Positions 55,101 to 64,000 of a stretch of DNA of 64,000 bases are shown in pieces. The number at the start of each line of letters is the position of its first letter. The first letter of the stretch is position 1. Both the position numbers and the translations under genes were made by a program. Origin of the DNA: Astropecten irregularis. Lineage: Eukaryota > Echinodermata > Asteroidea > Paxillosida > Astropectinidae. The notes below the pieces were generated by a model. The model worked only from the letters and a program-made list of their open reading frames with translations. It was not told where the DNA came from and ran no database searches. The DNA is taken from positions 22,961,873 to 23,025,872 of the forward strand of contig OZ020248.1 in NCBI GenBank assembly GCA_963971285.1, written 5' to 3'.

Positions 55101-58100
55101 GAGTGGTGGTGGGTACTGTTGAGGAGGTGGAAGTGGCGGTGGCGGGGGCTCGTATCTCTGATCAAAACGTGGATCAAAGCGAGAATAGGGGGAATGTTCT
55201 CTGTAACGAGGCGACCTTGGAGGGGGAAAGTAGGGGCGAGGGGACCGAGACCTCGATCTTCTCTGCATGTAAGGCCTCGGTCTGAGAGGAGCCCGTATCC
55301 TTGGGAAGGAACGTGATCGGGATCTGCGTCTCCTACGTGGAGACAGAGATCTGCGCGGAGAGCGAGTTCGCTGCCGACGAGGGGAGCGTGATCTCCGCAG
55401 TGGTGGCCTACGGTTCTCTCTGGACCGGGAGCGTGTCCTACGGCGAGGCTTTACCCGCGGCCTCGACCGCGAACGTGACCTTGAACGCCGCTTCACCTTG
55501 GACCGAGATCTGGATCTGGACCGTGATCTACTACGAGACCGCGAACTCGACGAGGATCTGGAACTGGAGCCCAATGAGGTGGACCAAGAGCTGCTTCTGG
55601 AGCGAGAGGATCGGCTGCGAGACCTTGACGAAGTCTGTTTAAGCTTCTGGTCACGTTCGTATTCCATCAAGTGATTGGCAAACTCATCCATGGGGTCCAA
55701 CTTCTTAGGAACAACTTGCCTGTTTGAAGAAACAAAGAAAAACAAATTAAAAATTGCCCAAGGCAGAAACTCATTTTAATAATGAAAGTTTTAAGCAGGC
55801 AAAGCAATCAGCTTCGTGTTTTACAATGAGAGTACAATGTTTATAAAAAAAAATTCGGAAAATATTAGAAAAGATGTGACAAAGAACTGGCATAGGTACC
55901 GGTACCTACATGTAATTGAGACCAGCACACTTCATTCCATATCTAATAATGAAATAACTATGGTATTATACTGAAGTTTCAAATGTCGAACCCCGTTCCA
56001 GTAAATTTTTCTTTATTCACTTTTCTGTCATCGAATTAAATTATTCTTACCATTCTACGAATGTGAAACTTTCATGATTTTGCTTGATATCATGCCCGCA
56101 TAAATCTTTGTCATCTGATTGGTTGACTTTTAATAATCTTTAAATGAAAGTCAGGGTGGCACAGCGTTTTTTTCCTCGCCTTTCACCTCTGACGGACCGG
56201 GTTCAAGTCCGGCTCGGTCCACAAGTGGATTGGGTTTTCAGTCCCTACCTGATTCTGTGGGTTTTACCCAGAATATTACTCTGGGGTTTTTGTCCCACCT
56301 TTAAAACTGTATCTTCTTCTCATCATCTTTCTATAAAAAGGTTTCATCAGGCTTTCGAGCTACAGTGCCTAGGGCGCTTTTGAGGAATCCTTGGTGTTAT
56401 CTATTACCAGAAATAAAAAAATAAACAGATAATCTGCTTCTACTTAGTTCTACTTTTTGAAACTGCGGCCAATTTATTTGAGTATCATTAGCTTCTGCCA
56501 TGTTATAGATTCGAGTCATGCGCGCAGGGGTTACTAATGCGGACGTAACTAGTACCATTATTGAACGGTACCCGTTTATAAGTGCAGATAATTTGGTGAC
56601 ATGAGATCAAGATCCCCCAATCAGATGTCTGGGATTTATGCGGGCATGATATAAAATGAAATATAATGATGTAAGCGATGTGTACTTACTGGAGTCTCTT
56701 TTTCTCCTCGTAGAATTCTTCTTCAGTCAGCGGTCTGAGTCCAGGACCTGCCGGCACAAATGGTGGTGTGGGGTTAGCTGCAACAGCAGGCTGTTGAACT
56801 GGAGGTCCAGCAAATGGACCACCCTGATGAGGAAGTGTCGGCGGTGGCATGGGGGCTCCCACTGGAGGTCCATTCACCCGGGGAGGCGCATTCATGTTGG
56901 GTGGAGGGGGCATGCCAGGTTGTGGTGGCCCCTGATTGTTTGGAGGATGCTGCTGCTGGACCGGTGGTGGCCCTTGAGTTTGAGGAGCCGGCAGCGGCAG
57001 TGACTGAGGTGGCATCTGATAGCCGGGCTGAGATGTAGGAGGTGGACCTGAAGGCAGCGGAGGTCCCTGAGGCGAAGGACCTGTATGATGAGGTTGCGGA
57101 GGTACATGACGAGGCGGCGGTGGTCCTTGATGCTGGAGTGGCGGCTGATTCGGCGGTTGTGGTGGTCCTTGGAATGGGGGCTTCTGTTGGGATGGCCCGG
57201 GAAAAGGGGGTCTCATAGGGGGTGGGCCTTGTTGTTGGGGCGGGCCCTGTTGAGGTGGAAGCCCTCGAGGAAGAGAACCTCGGGGTGGAGGCCCTCGAAG
57301 TAATGGCCCTCGAGGTGGTGGCCCTCGAGGTGCAGGACCACGAGGTGGAGGACCGCGAAGTGGAGGACCTCGAGGCGGGGGACCGCGAGGTGGAGGACCA
57401 TGCTGGTTTTGAAATGGAGGGGGTCCTTGCATTGCTGGACCTCGGTCATGCATCTGCTGAGGTGGACCTCTTGGTGGAGGAGGACCTCGTAGAGGTGGAG
57501 GACCTTGTTGTGGTGGTGGCCCTTGATGGGATGGACCATGAAGTGGGGGACCTGGGTGCCGTGGTCCACTGGGTGGAGGTCCGCGAGGTAGAGGTCCATG
57601 AGACTGAGGTCCACCATGACTTTGAGGTCCGTGAGATGGAGGCCCTTGGGGAGGCCCTTGAGGAGGTCCTCTATACAGAGGCGCTCCAGAGAGGTGCGCT
57701 GTGGACGGCATGCTGAGAGGAGGATTCTGATGATTATTAGGTGGTCCTGGGAATCTCGGCCCAGGAGGAGATTGGTAACTCTGGCCGGGAGGATGTCCGC
57801 TCTGATTGTCCATGGGATGCCGTGGACCATGATGATCAGTGTGATGTCTGGGCTGGAACTCGGGTCTGGGACCACCCGGGCCAGGGAATCTGGGAGTGTA
57901 TCTCTGCTCAAATGGCCGCCGTTCCTTTACACCAAGAGCTGGCACTTGTTGGGTTGGCTGCACAAGAGAAACAAGGAGAAAAAGACATGTTAGTTTCTAA
58001 TGTCTAATGACTTGTAATGTCTGAAAATTCATCAAATACCTACAAGGGTAACCGAGTGAAGCTGCTTTTTTCTTTGTTCACCTTTCATTCAACGACTTCA

Positions 58101-61100
58101 AATTAATCCGGTCAGTATCCCTTGTGGTTATTTGATGATTATATTGATTAACAAGCCGCATCCTCTTTGAGTGATCCCCCATGTACTGCTTTTCAGGTTG
58201 GAGCATTGCTAATCCTGCATGTATCTTAAATGATTCCTTGGAAAATAATAATATGTGAGTGGTTTTATGGCTTGTGACTGCCAAACAAGCATAATATACC
58301 ATTAGGGCAACCACCAACATAGGGCTGGGTAGCTCCAGTTGGTAAGAGTGCCGGTACGGTGTTCTGGGGGTCCCTGGTTCGAATCCTGCATCAGGCACTT
58401 GTTCTTTGTTCACTTATCAATGTCTACATTTCATATTTGATTAAAGCAGACACATCCAAATATGACTGCGGAATGCCGCTTTCAAACTTTGAAACCGACC
58501 TGATTCGGTTTGCTGGTTTCAGGGGCCGTTGTTGAAGTCGGCGTTGGTGCTGCAGTGGGTGTAGGCTGTGTCGAGACCACGGTGGGCTTTGGGGCATCCC
58601 GAACCGGTTCTGGCTTGCTGGGCGGAGGCTGGACGGGCGGAGCAGGGGGAGGGGGTCTGGGTTTGACCTGCCTCGGCACAATCTTCTTGGTGAAGCCCGT
58701 CTCCGTCTGAAAATCCAATGCGCTCTGTGGAGAAATTGCATAGACACAGACATAAGCAATGAAGAAGAAGAAGAAATCAGCACTTTTTAAAAACCTATGC
58801 ACTGGAAATTGGAGAGAATCAGAAAGTACAGTGGAATGCCGATATAATGGACACTGAGGGATGCACAAAATAAGTTTGCCATAGCGGTCATTTGTTAACA
58901 ATTTTCAGCCTTGGGCGGTGTTTGGCGGCCATTTTTATAAAGCGCCCTCTTGCCCAATAAAGTACACCCTCTCTTGATATTTCTTTTTTTACAAACATGT
59001 TCTCCACTTTTTCCACTGTACGTACGTAAGTTCATAATTTTTCGGGAATTAGAAATGGCCAAGCGGTATTTGATTTTAATAGATTTTTTTTTCTACAGGA
59101 ATGCTCGGTTAAATTTAGTATACAAAAATTGAGAGTCAAGGATGATGTTCGGTATAGCCGAATGTGTATAGCGGTGTCTGTAGTATAACCATGAAGAAAA
59201 TGAAATCATATGTATTTTCTGAAAAAATCATATCCTTCCTTGTCACATACTACAGATTTGAAAAACCAAATTAATTTCATGATCTTGGGTTAAATACTAA
59301 TCAATATAAAGACACGATATTTCAAACAAACACAAGGAAAATTCATCTTACAAATTTGACTTAAAAACTAAAAACATTGAGTGAAATAACTATTCCTTAA
59401 ACATTTGGGCAATTCCAGCGTAACGGACATGACAATCACACAGTTTTTGCCAAATTCAGAGGATCACAAAGTAGGATTGACAGTTTGCAAACAATTTTAA
59501 TTAGGCTTATCAGACACATTTAACTATCAGTGACATATGTAGTAAATTTTTTGTAATTTCATTGAACTGTTGTAGAGAAAATGCACTTCTTGTGACCGTA
59601 ACGGACATGACACCAAATGCCACTTGGTGTGGTCCTACTTTGTGATCCTCTGACTAAGGCAAAAACTGTGTGATTGTCATGTCCGTTACGCTGGAATTGC
59701 CCATTTCGGAACTCCTACATTGTCCAAGCAATTTTGGTGAAACTGAATTTTGACATTTGAAAATTCATTATTCTCCTTCAAAAGAAGTGAAAATGAGGAT
59801 AATAGGCAATACAGGGGGGAAGGGTCTGGCTTGTAAACCTACCTGTCTCAAAACTTTGTTTGGGCAGAGCGAATTGGGTGAGACGTCTGTTTCCTTGCAC
59901 GTGGGGCACTGGTGATCGTCAGTCTCTAGAAGATAATTTCTGATACCTGCGAGATGAAGGCCACCAGTGAAAAATTAGATATATATCTATACATAAAATT
60001 ACATTTTGTTGTGTTTTGTTGTTTAAGGATGTTCATATTGTCCCAGTTTTCGAGAAGTTTTCCAAAAATCAGTATTTTTTTTCGAAATTCCTTTTTGGCC
60101 TAAATCGATTTAGGGTATTGTAACAGACATCTTGGCAAAATTCTTCTGTCAAAATCAGATGGGGGCGAATTTAGCAAAAATGCACATTGTTCATGGGGAC
60201 GAATTCAGCACGTATGCGAAATTTTCATTTTCACAAAGGGGCGATTATCTTTTAACACTCTGCAATCAAAATATCTATCAAACTCGTAATTAGTATGTCG
60301 TGTAAGTGAAAGTCTTCAGCTTGAAACCGGTATTAAAAAATTAATCAACATGTTCTCTAAAAGTGGGTGAAATCTTCAATTTAAAAAACAGGAACAAACT
60401 TCAAAGCCGATATTCTCAAAACAATATGTTTCAACGCCCTGTGGGCGAAGCGCCCCTTTGTGAAAACGGTGGAGATTTATACTCACATTCATCACAGAAG
60501 CTGGCTCCGCAGCAGGGTATGAGCACTGCGTCCGTCATGAGATTACTGCAGAGAGGGCAGAGCAGGGAGGCGGGGATCTCAACCATCTCCTCCTCGGGCT
60601 CCGGGGAATCGCTCCTGAGGAAAGGATGCTTCTCCTTCTTGATGGTCTGGTAGGCATTGCTGCAGGGACAGATACCGGGGGCAAAAGAAATTAGGATTTG
60701 GGAGGTTTGCATGGTGGAGAGGTAGAATGAAGATTTAGGGAGGCAATGATGTCGATTACGGAATTGGTCTGGATCTGAGATCGCTCAGCTAACGCAGTAA
60801 TTCTAAAGTATTCTACTTTCATCTTCAACATGTTCAAGTGGCAACTTAATTACTATTGTTCGCTTGGCTATCTACATGCATTTTCAGAGATGCAACTGAG
60901 CTATTGCCCAAAAACATCTGAAAATGACCGTCTATGGGCCTTTCCTAAACCTCGGCTCCGGCTCAGACTCCGGCTTCGTCTCCGTCATACACATGCTGAA
61001 AATATAGGTTGTGGTTTTCCATTGAAGCTGAAGCTCTGTTTTTCCTTTTTCAAACCAAAGAACCTACTTCTGAACCGCAGCCAAAAGCCTCTATATGATT

Positions 61101-63630
61101 GATAACCGTTATTGCAGAATGGTTTCATGAAATGGAGCCGGAGCCTGGGCCTGACCCTTTTGAAAAGGCTGGCATACTGATTTTATATTTGGTTCTTGGT
61201 GCTTGAGCAAATTTTATTTCTTAAGCAGCGCTCTATGAAATTGGCCTCTGGTCAAAGGATAGTCATAACAAAACAGGAAAGACAAACTTACTGGTCAATT
61301 GTGGGCACTGCGTAGTGTCCGGAGCTGGTCAGTTTGGCCCCCTTGATGTTTGGGTTGCTAACTTGGGTCATAAACTCCCTGGGGATTCCCGCGCTGACTC
61401 TAGGATATCGGGTCTGTGAGTAGGCTGGCCGGCTCATATCCTAAATCAAAACGAGACAAATACAATTGTTTAGACACAAATACAATTGTTAAGACACAAA
61501 TACAATTGTTTTAACACAAATACAATTATTTTAACACAAATACAATGGACATTTCCGGCCTGTCCATCAAACTGTGCGCATTGGCCAATTGGAGGACACC
61601 TTTTAATCAGTCAAAAGCCTCAGTCAAATGAGGGTAGGGCTTAAGAGCAAAGCCGGAACGGCCCATTGTTTAGAATCACACATGATTAATACATCTTTGC
61701 CTTAAAAGGGGAACGTCGATATAAGGAACACCACAGGATTTACAAAATTTGTTTGGTATACCGGTCATTCGAAATAGCAATTTTCAGCTGCCGGCTGTGG
61801 TTGGCGGCCATTTTTATAAAGCGCCCTCTTGTTCAATGAAGTGCATCCTCTTTTGATGATAGTTAAAATACATGTTCTACATTTTTTCCCGCTGTATGTA
61901 CCTGTACATGTATGAAAATCGTTCATAATTCTTTCGGGAATTACAAATGGCCGCAGTCAGCATTTCACATTTCTGTAAAATCTTTTGATTTTCTTTCCAC
62001 ACGAATGTTCAGTAAGTTTTATACCCAACAATTGGGAGTCACGGATGATGTTTGGTACAGCCGAATGTTCAGTATAGCAGTGTTCGTTAAATATCGCTGT
62101 TTCACTGTACATGTAGCAAGATCTTTCTCAAAGGCACATATAAATGGATAAGAGGAGCAGAACAAAGGGTGACAGAGTGACCTGGGAAACAGGACTAGGA
62201 AATCATAGAGAGAAGAGTGGGGTGGACTTACATGTACAGGTCCTCGAACTGGACAGTCCCTGATGTAGTGGCCTGGCTTGCCACATCTATGACACGTATA
62301 GTTCTGCCCTGGCCGCATACCTCCATATCGTCTGCCAAACTCGTACCTATTACAAGAAAAACAATTTAATTATTCAATAAATGTTTATGATTTAAAAACT
62401 ATTACTATGCCTTATTTATTCATGACCTAGAGCCAATTCCCAATTGGTCAATTCACCATTGCGTGCCAGTGGATATATTTGCTGATCACCAGCGAGTAGG
62501 CCGGGGAATCTCCGAAGGAACTGTTACACTTGTAACATCTCACTGCGCATGTAACATCTCACTGCGCATCTATCCTAGTTTGCAGTGCCTGTGCGCAATA
62601 CATGAAGTTCATGAAACAAAAAGTTTTGCCACATTTCTCAATGAAATTGTGGACAATAAAGATTATTTATGAGGTAATGTCCAACAAATATCACACGGTT
62701 TACTTCGGGTGGACAGTCGATTCTAGCTGTTGGAAGTTGACAAACTAGTTCCCTCAGCTGCGCCATGGGAATTACAGTTTGTCAACTTCTAACACCTCGC
62801 GAGCCATGGGCAAATTAGGCTTGTCACTGCAAGTTTGGTTTGTTTCGATTTCCGTCAGTGATGCAACACTTATGCCGAGGAAGCAAGATTTTTTGGAAAT
62901 TTCCCTAGGCTACTTACTTGGAGGGGTCATACTCGTGGCTTGACTGGTATAGGATGGCCTGTATTTTGTCATCTTCGGAGGCGTTGGCGTTGGCAAGATC
63001 GGACGTCTGTTGTGTCAATAAAGAACAGGTTATAAAAAAACGGCAATTCAAAATTTATTTCTGGTCAAAATTGTAATCCTACAGACTCTGGATGATATAC
63101 ATGCATGTTTTTCAGTGCTCTTGTGCCAATTTCTTTTTAACCGAAAGGCAAACATGATGACAATCAGTCAACTCACATACTACAGACATGATATTTATTT
63201 CAGTGCTTCTGTTCCAAAACTGGGGTATAGACTTGGGGCCTGTTTGATTCAGGCACGAGATCAGTGATCCTGCTGATGAGGATCCCATCTTAGCATACCG
63301 TATCCTGCATGGGACGAAGGATCTGCAAGATCAAACAGGCTCTTAGTTTAATACTTTGTTGCAACATGCCTTTCAAAGTCAGAAATTGCTGATGATTTTC
63401 TGTTGAATTTCATCTCTTAATGGACAAAACTCACTCCATTTGAAGAAACCAGCAAGTGCGAGATCATCAAGGGGAAGAAACGTAGCAGAAAAAATTTCAG
63501 AACAGTGTTAGAATGAAAGAGAAAAAGGACCTAAAAAAGCCAAGAATGATGACAGAGAGTCTGACTTGGTCCTTAGAAGAAGACTCACCTTCTTGAGTTG
63601 TTCTACTGTCAATCTAGATGGATCATCACC
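52152..63630 (-). CDS. RBBP6: E3 ubiquitin-protein ligase RBBP6 (5' exons with the DWNN domain beyond the right edge)
   Basis: RBBP6 is a nuclear RING-type ubiquitin ligase that binds p53 and Rb in vertebrates and is part of the mRNA 3'-processing machinery. Exons: 63630-63589, 63006-62918, 62346-62232, 61440-61292, 60659-60487, 59946-59843, 58724-58500, 57957-56690, 55719-52152; 5733 nt, 1910 aa plus TAA, all junctions in frame. Order (residues counted from the first in-window codon): zinc knuckle CHRC..H..C (C62, C65, H70, C75); GIPREFM and YAVPTID blocks; RING/U-box-like finger with C166, C169, C181/C182, C187, C190 and CPTC (203/206); Pro-rich region (~225-720); EEFYEEKKRL; MDEFANHLMEYE; RS-rich stretch; Lys/Glu-rich region; SSTSSTGGSP and VSRWDKDEYES blocks also found in human RBBP6; SR-type octad repeats; Ser run and a Lys/His-rich tail. 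No start codon is in the window. Confidence 0.95.
52560..53130 (-). repeat. Coding tandem repeat: SR-type octads in RBBP6
   Basis: The last RBBP6 exon encodes more than twenty imperfect octads of the form RRSSPxRE or RRxSPxRD. Period is about 24 bp at DNA level, written mostly with CGn/AGn arginine and TCn/AGn serine codons. The frame is preserved across the whole array. Each unit offers a Ser-Pro phosphorylation site in an Arg context, as in SR-family splicing factors. I do not recall such an ordered array in human RBBP6, so it may be a lineage expansion (inference). Confidence 0.8.
56147..56425 (+). mobile_element. tRNA-derived SINE, family B, copy 2
   Basis: GTCAGGGTGGCACAGCG head, GGGTTCAAGTCCGGCTC B box and the same body as 31293-31590. 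In the RBBP6 intron between the two largest exons, opposite to the gene. Confidence 0.85.
57230..57560 (-). repeat. Coding tandem repeat: (R/x)GPPP array in RBBP6
   Basis: A GC-rich minisatellite inside the large proline-rich exon encodes serial RGPPPRGPP-type units with lengths in multiples of three bases. Frame is kept. It belongs to the disordered proline-rich linker after the RING finger; human RBBP6 is also proline-rich here but less regular. Confidence 0.75.
58065..58430 (+). mobile_element. SINE family A composite copy
   Basis: Tail of one unit (TTTGTTCACCTTTCATT) is followed by the upstream block CCGCATCCTCTTTGAGTGAT and TGACTGCCAAAC. A tRNA-like part then follows (58320-58385, TAGCTCCAGTTGGTAAGAG and GGTTCGAATCCTG). 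The 16560-16925 region has the same order, so the mobile unit may be ~350 bp. Confidence 0.7.
58825..59170. mobile_element. Pogo/Tigger-like MITE, copy in RBBP6 intron
   Basis: TACAGTGGAATGCCGATATA at the left and GTATAGCGGTGTCTGTAGTA at the right are diverged inverted ends. GGCGGCCATTTTTATAAAGC is shared with 61800. Confidence 0.62.
59407..59702. mobile_element. Long-TIR MITE, about 65-bp arms
   Basis: GGGCAATTCCAGCGTAACGG at the left pairs with CCGTTACGCTGGAATTGCCC at the right, and pairing continues through ACATGACAATCACACAGTTT and the GGATCACAAAGTAGGA block. ATTT lies beside both ends. In the RBBP6 intron 59842-58725. Confidence 0.85.
60185..60465. mobile_element. MITE copy without the insertion seen at 3267-3495
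   Basis: Shares GAAGTCTTCAGC-like, GAAACCGGTATTAAAAAATTAAT and TTCAACGCCCTGTGGGC with 3225-3740 reversed. ACAAAGGGGCGA and CGCCCCTTTGTG mark inverted ends. Confidence 0.6.
60937..61172. mobile_element. MITE of the GGGCCTTT family, right end eroded
   Basis: GGGCCTTTCCTAAACCTCGG at the left; the interior AACCGCAGCCAAAAGCCTCT matches the other copies. Confidence 0.65.
61453..61546. repeat. Tandem repeat, about 20-bp unit, five copies
   Basis: ACAAATACAATTGTTTAGAC-type units directly beside the splice acceptor of the RBBP6 exon 61440-61292; on the gene strand they form the last ~100 nt of the intron. Confidence 0.85.
61722..62105. mobile_element. Pogo/Tigger-like MITE, second RBBP6 intron copy
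   Basis: GGGAACGTCGATATAAGGAA and AGTATAGCAGTGTTCG are diverged inverted ends; interior shared with 58825-59170. Confidence 0.6.
62445..62800. mobile_element. Interspersed repeat shared with 30305-31030 (uninterrupted copy)
   Basis: Near-identical blocks GTGCCAGTGGATATAT and GGCCGGGGAATCTCCGAAGG. It gives the empty-site sequence for the hAT MITE at 30625. Confidence 0.75.
63237..63346. mobile_element. Small MITE with GGCCTGTTTG termini, copy 2
   Basis: About 110 bp. GGGCCTGTTTGATTC and GATCAAACAGGCTC ends, interior GATCAGTGATCCTGC and TATCCTGCATGGGACG as in 33011-33149. Confidence 0.72.
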
Positions 63631-63724
63631 CTGCACAAAAGTGATTGGAAATTGAAAGAGACATGGTTTTGCAAAAATCGACACATTTAAAAAAATTTTT
63701 TTGCATTCAGTTGGGTCTTTGTTT

Positions 63725-64000
63725 TAAAGGCATAATACAGGATTGGTAAAGGTGACAGAACAGCTACAGACTGTTCATAATTTGATTTGTCATGGAATAA
63801 AAACAAACCTGTGAAATTTTCAGCTGACCTTATAATTGGAAACAGTGAAAAACGCTCATGGTATTTACAAATCTATTCACAGGAGTTCTGATCTCACCCC
63901 GAGATCAAAACTGTTTTTTGGGTCAATATTTTACTCATTTCAGGATAAATACAGCATTTCAGTCGGAAATATGTTAACAAAATGTTTCTACCAGGACCAT
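63725..64000 (+). mobile_element. MITE family B/C hybrid copy running off the right edge
   Basis: Starts AAAGGCATAATACAGGATTGG and contains GGATAAATACAGCATTTC and ATGTTTCTACCAGGACCAT; truncated by the window end. Confidence 0.6.

Noticed and set aside
52077-55642. Several long plus-strand frames opposite RBBP6, rich in Leu, Ser and Arg
   Set aside because: Shadows of the low-complexity RS and Lys-rich coding strand; they match no family, while the minus-strand frame is 1189 codons with clear RBBP6 blocks.
57213-57911. Frames of 160-230 codons antisense or out of frame with the proline-rich exon
   Set aside because: Produced by the GC-rich proline codon repeats; the RBBP6 frame joins correctly to neighbouring exons and they do not.

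Overview
The window is a piece of an animal nuclear genome. All five protein genes are conserved housekeeping genes broken into short exons with GT..AG introns. The space between exons is packed with short non-autonomous DNA transposons, tRNA-derived SINEs, LINE 3' ends and tandem repeats. The protein sequences are close to vertebrate orthologues but clearly invertebrate. Frequent TAGGCCTA-type palindromes and this repeat style suggest an invertebrate deuterostome, perhaps an echinoderm; that placement is inference and weak.

Layout, left to right: (1) EIF3L, minus strand, 95-15723. Fourteen coding exons (462 codons) are present; the last ~85-90 codons lie off the left edge. (2) A 528-bp gap between divergent start codons, probably a shared promoter. 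(3) PDAP1, plus strand, 16252-21520, complete in six exons (171 aa). (4) Repeat-filled intergenic DNA, 21521-27689. (5) ETFA, minus strand, 27690-39792, complete in nine exons (338 aa) with a mitochondrial presequence. (6) A 4.3-kb divergent spacer that carries a 1-kb foldback transposon. (7) COX11, plus strand, 44062-47089, four exons (331 aa). (8) Intergenic repeats, 47090-52151. (9) RBBP6, minus strand, 52152-63630. Nine exons (1910 codons) are present; the N-terminal DWNN domain exons lie off the right edge.

The genes are not an operon. Two pairs are head-to-head (EIF3L/PDAP1; ETFA/COX11). EIF3L and PDAP1 both relate to translation and growth. ETFA and COX11 both act in mitochondrial respiration: ETFA passes electrons from acyl-CoA dehydrogenases toward ubiquinone, and COX11 delivers copper to cytochrome c oxidase. 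RBBP6 is a RING-type ubiquitin ligase and mRNA 3'-processing factor.

I found no unknown protein system. The distinctive content is the mobile DNA. Five MITE families carry hAT-like 8-bp target duplications (eight copies, seven with perfect duplications). TTAA-flanked families are abundant. Two copies of a TA-flanked palindromic element keep a short THAP-like reading frame. A foldback element has arms built from a 16-bp minisatellite and 9-10 bp target duplications. Several insertions are nested, so their relative ages can be read directly.
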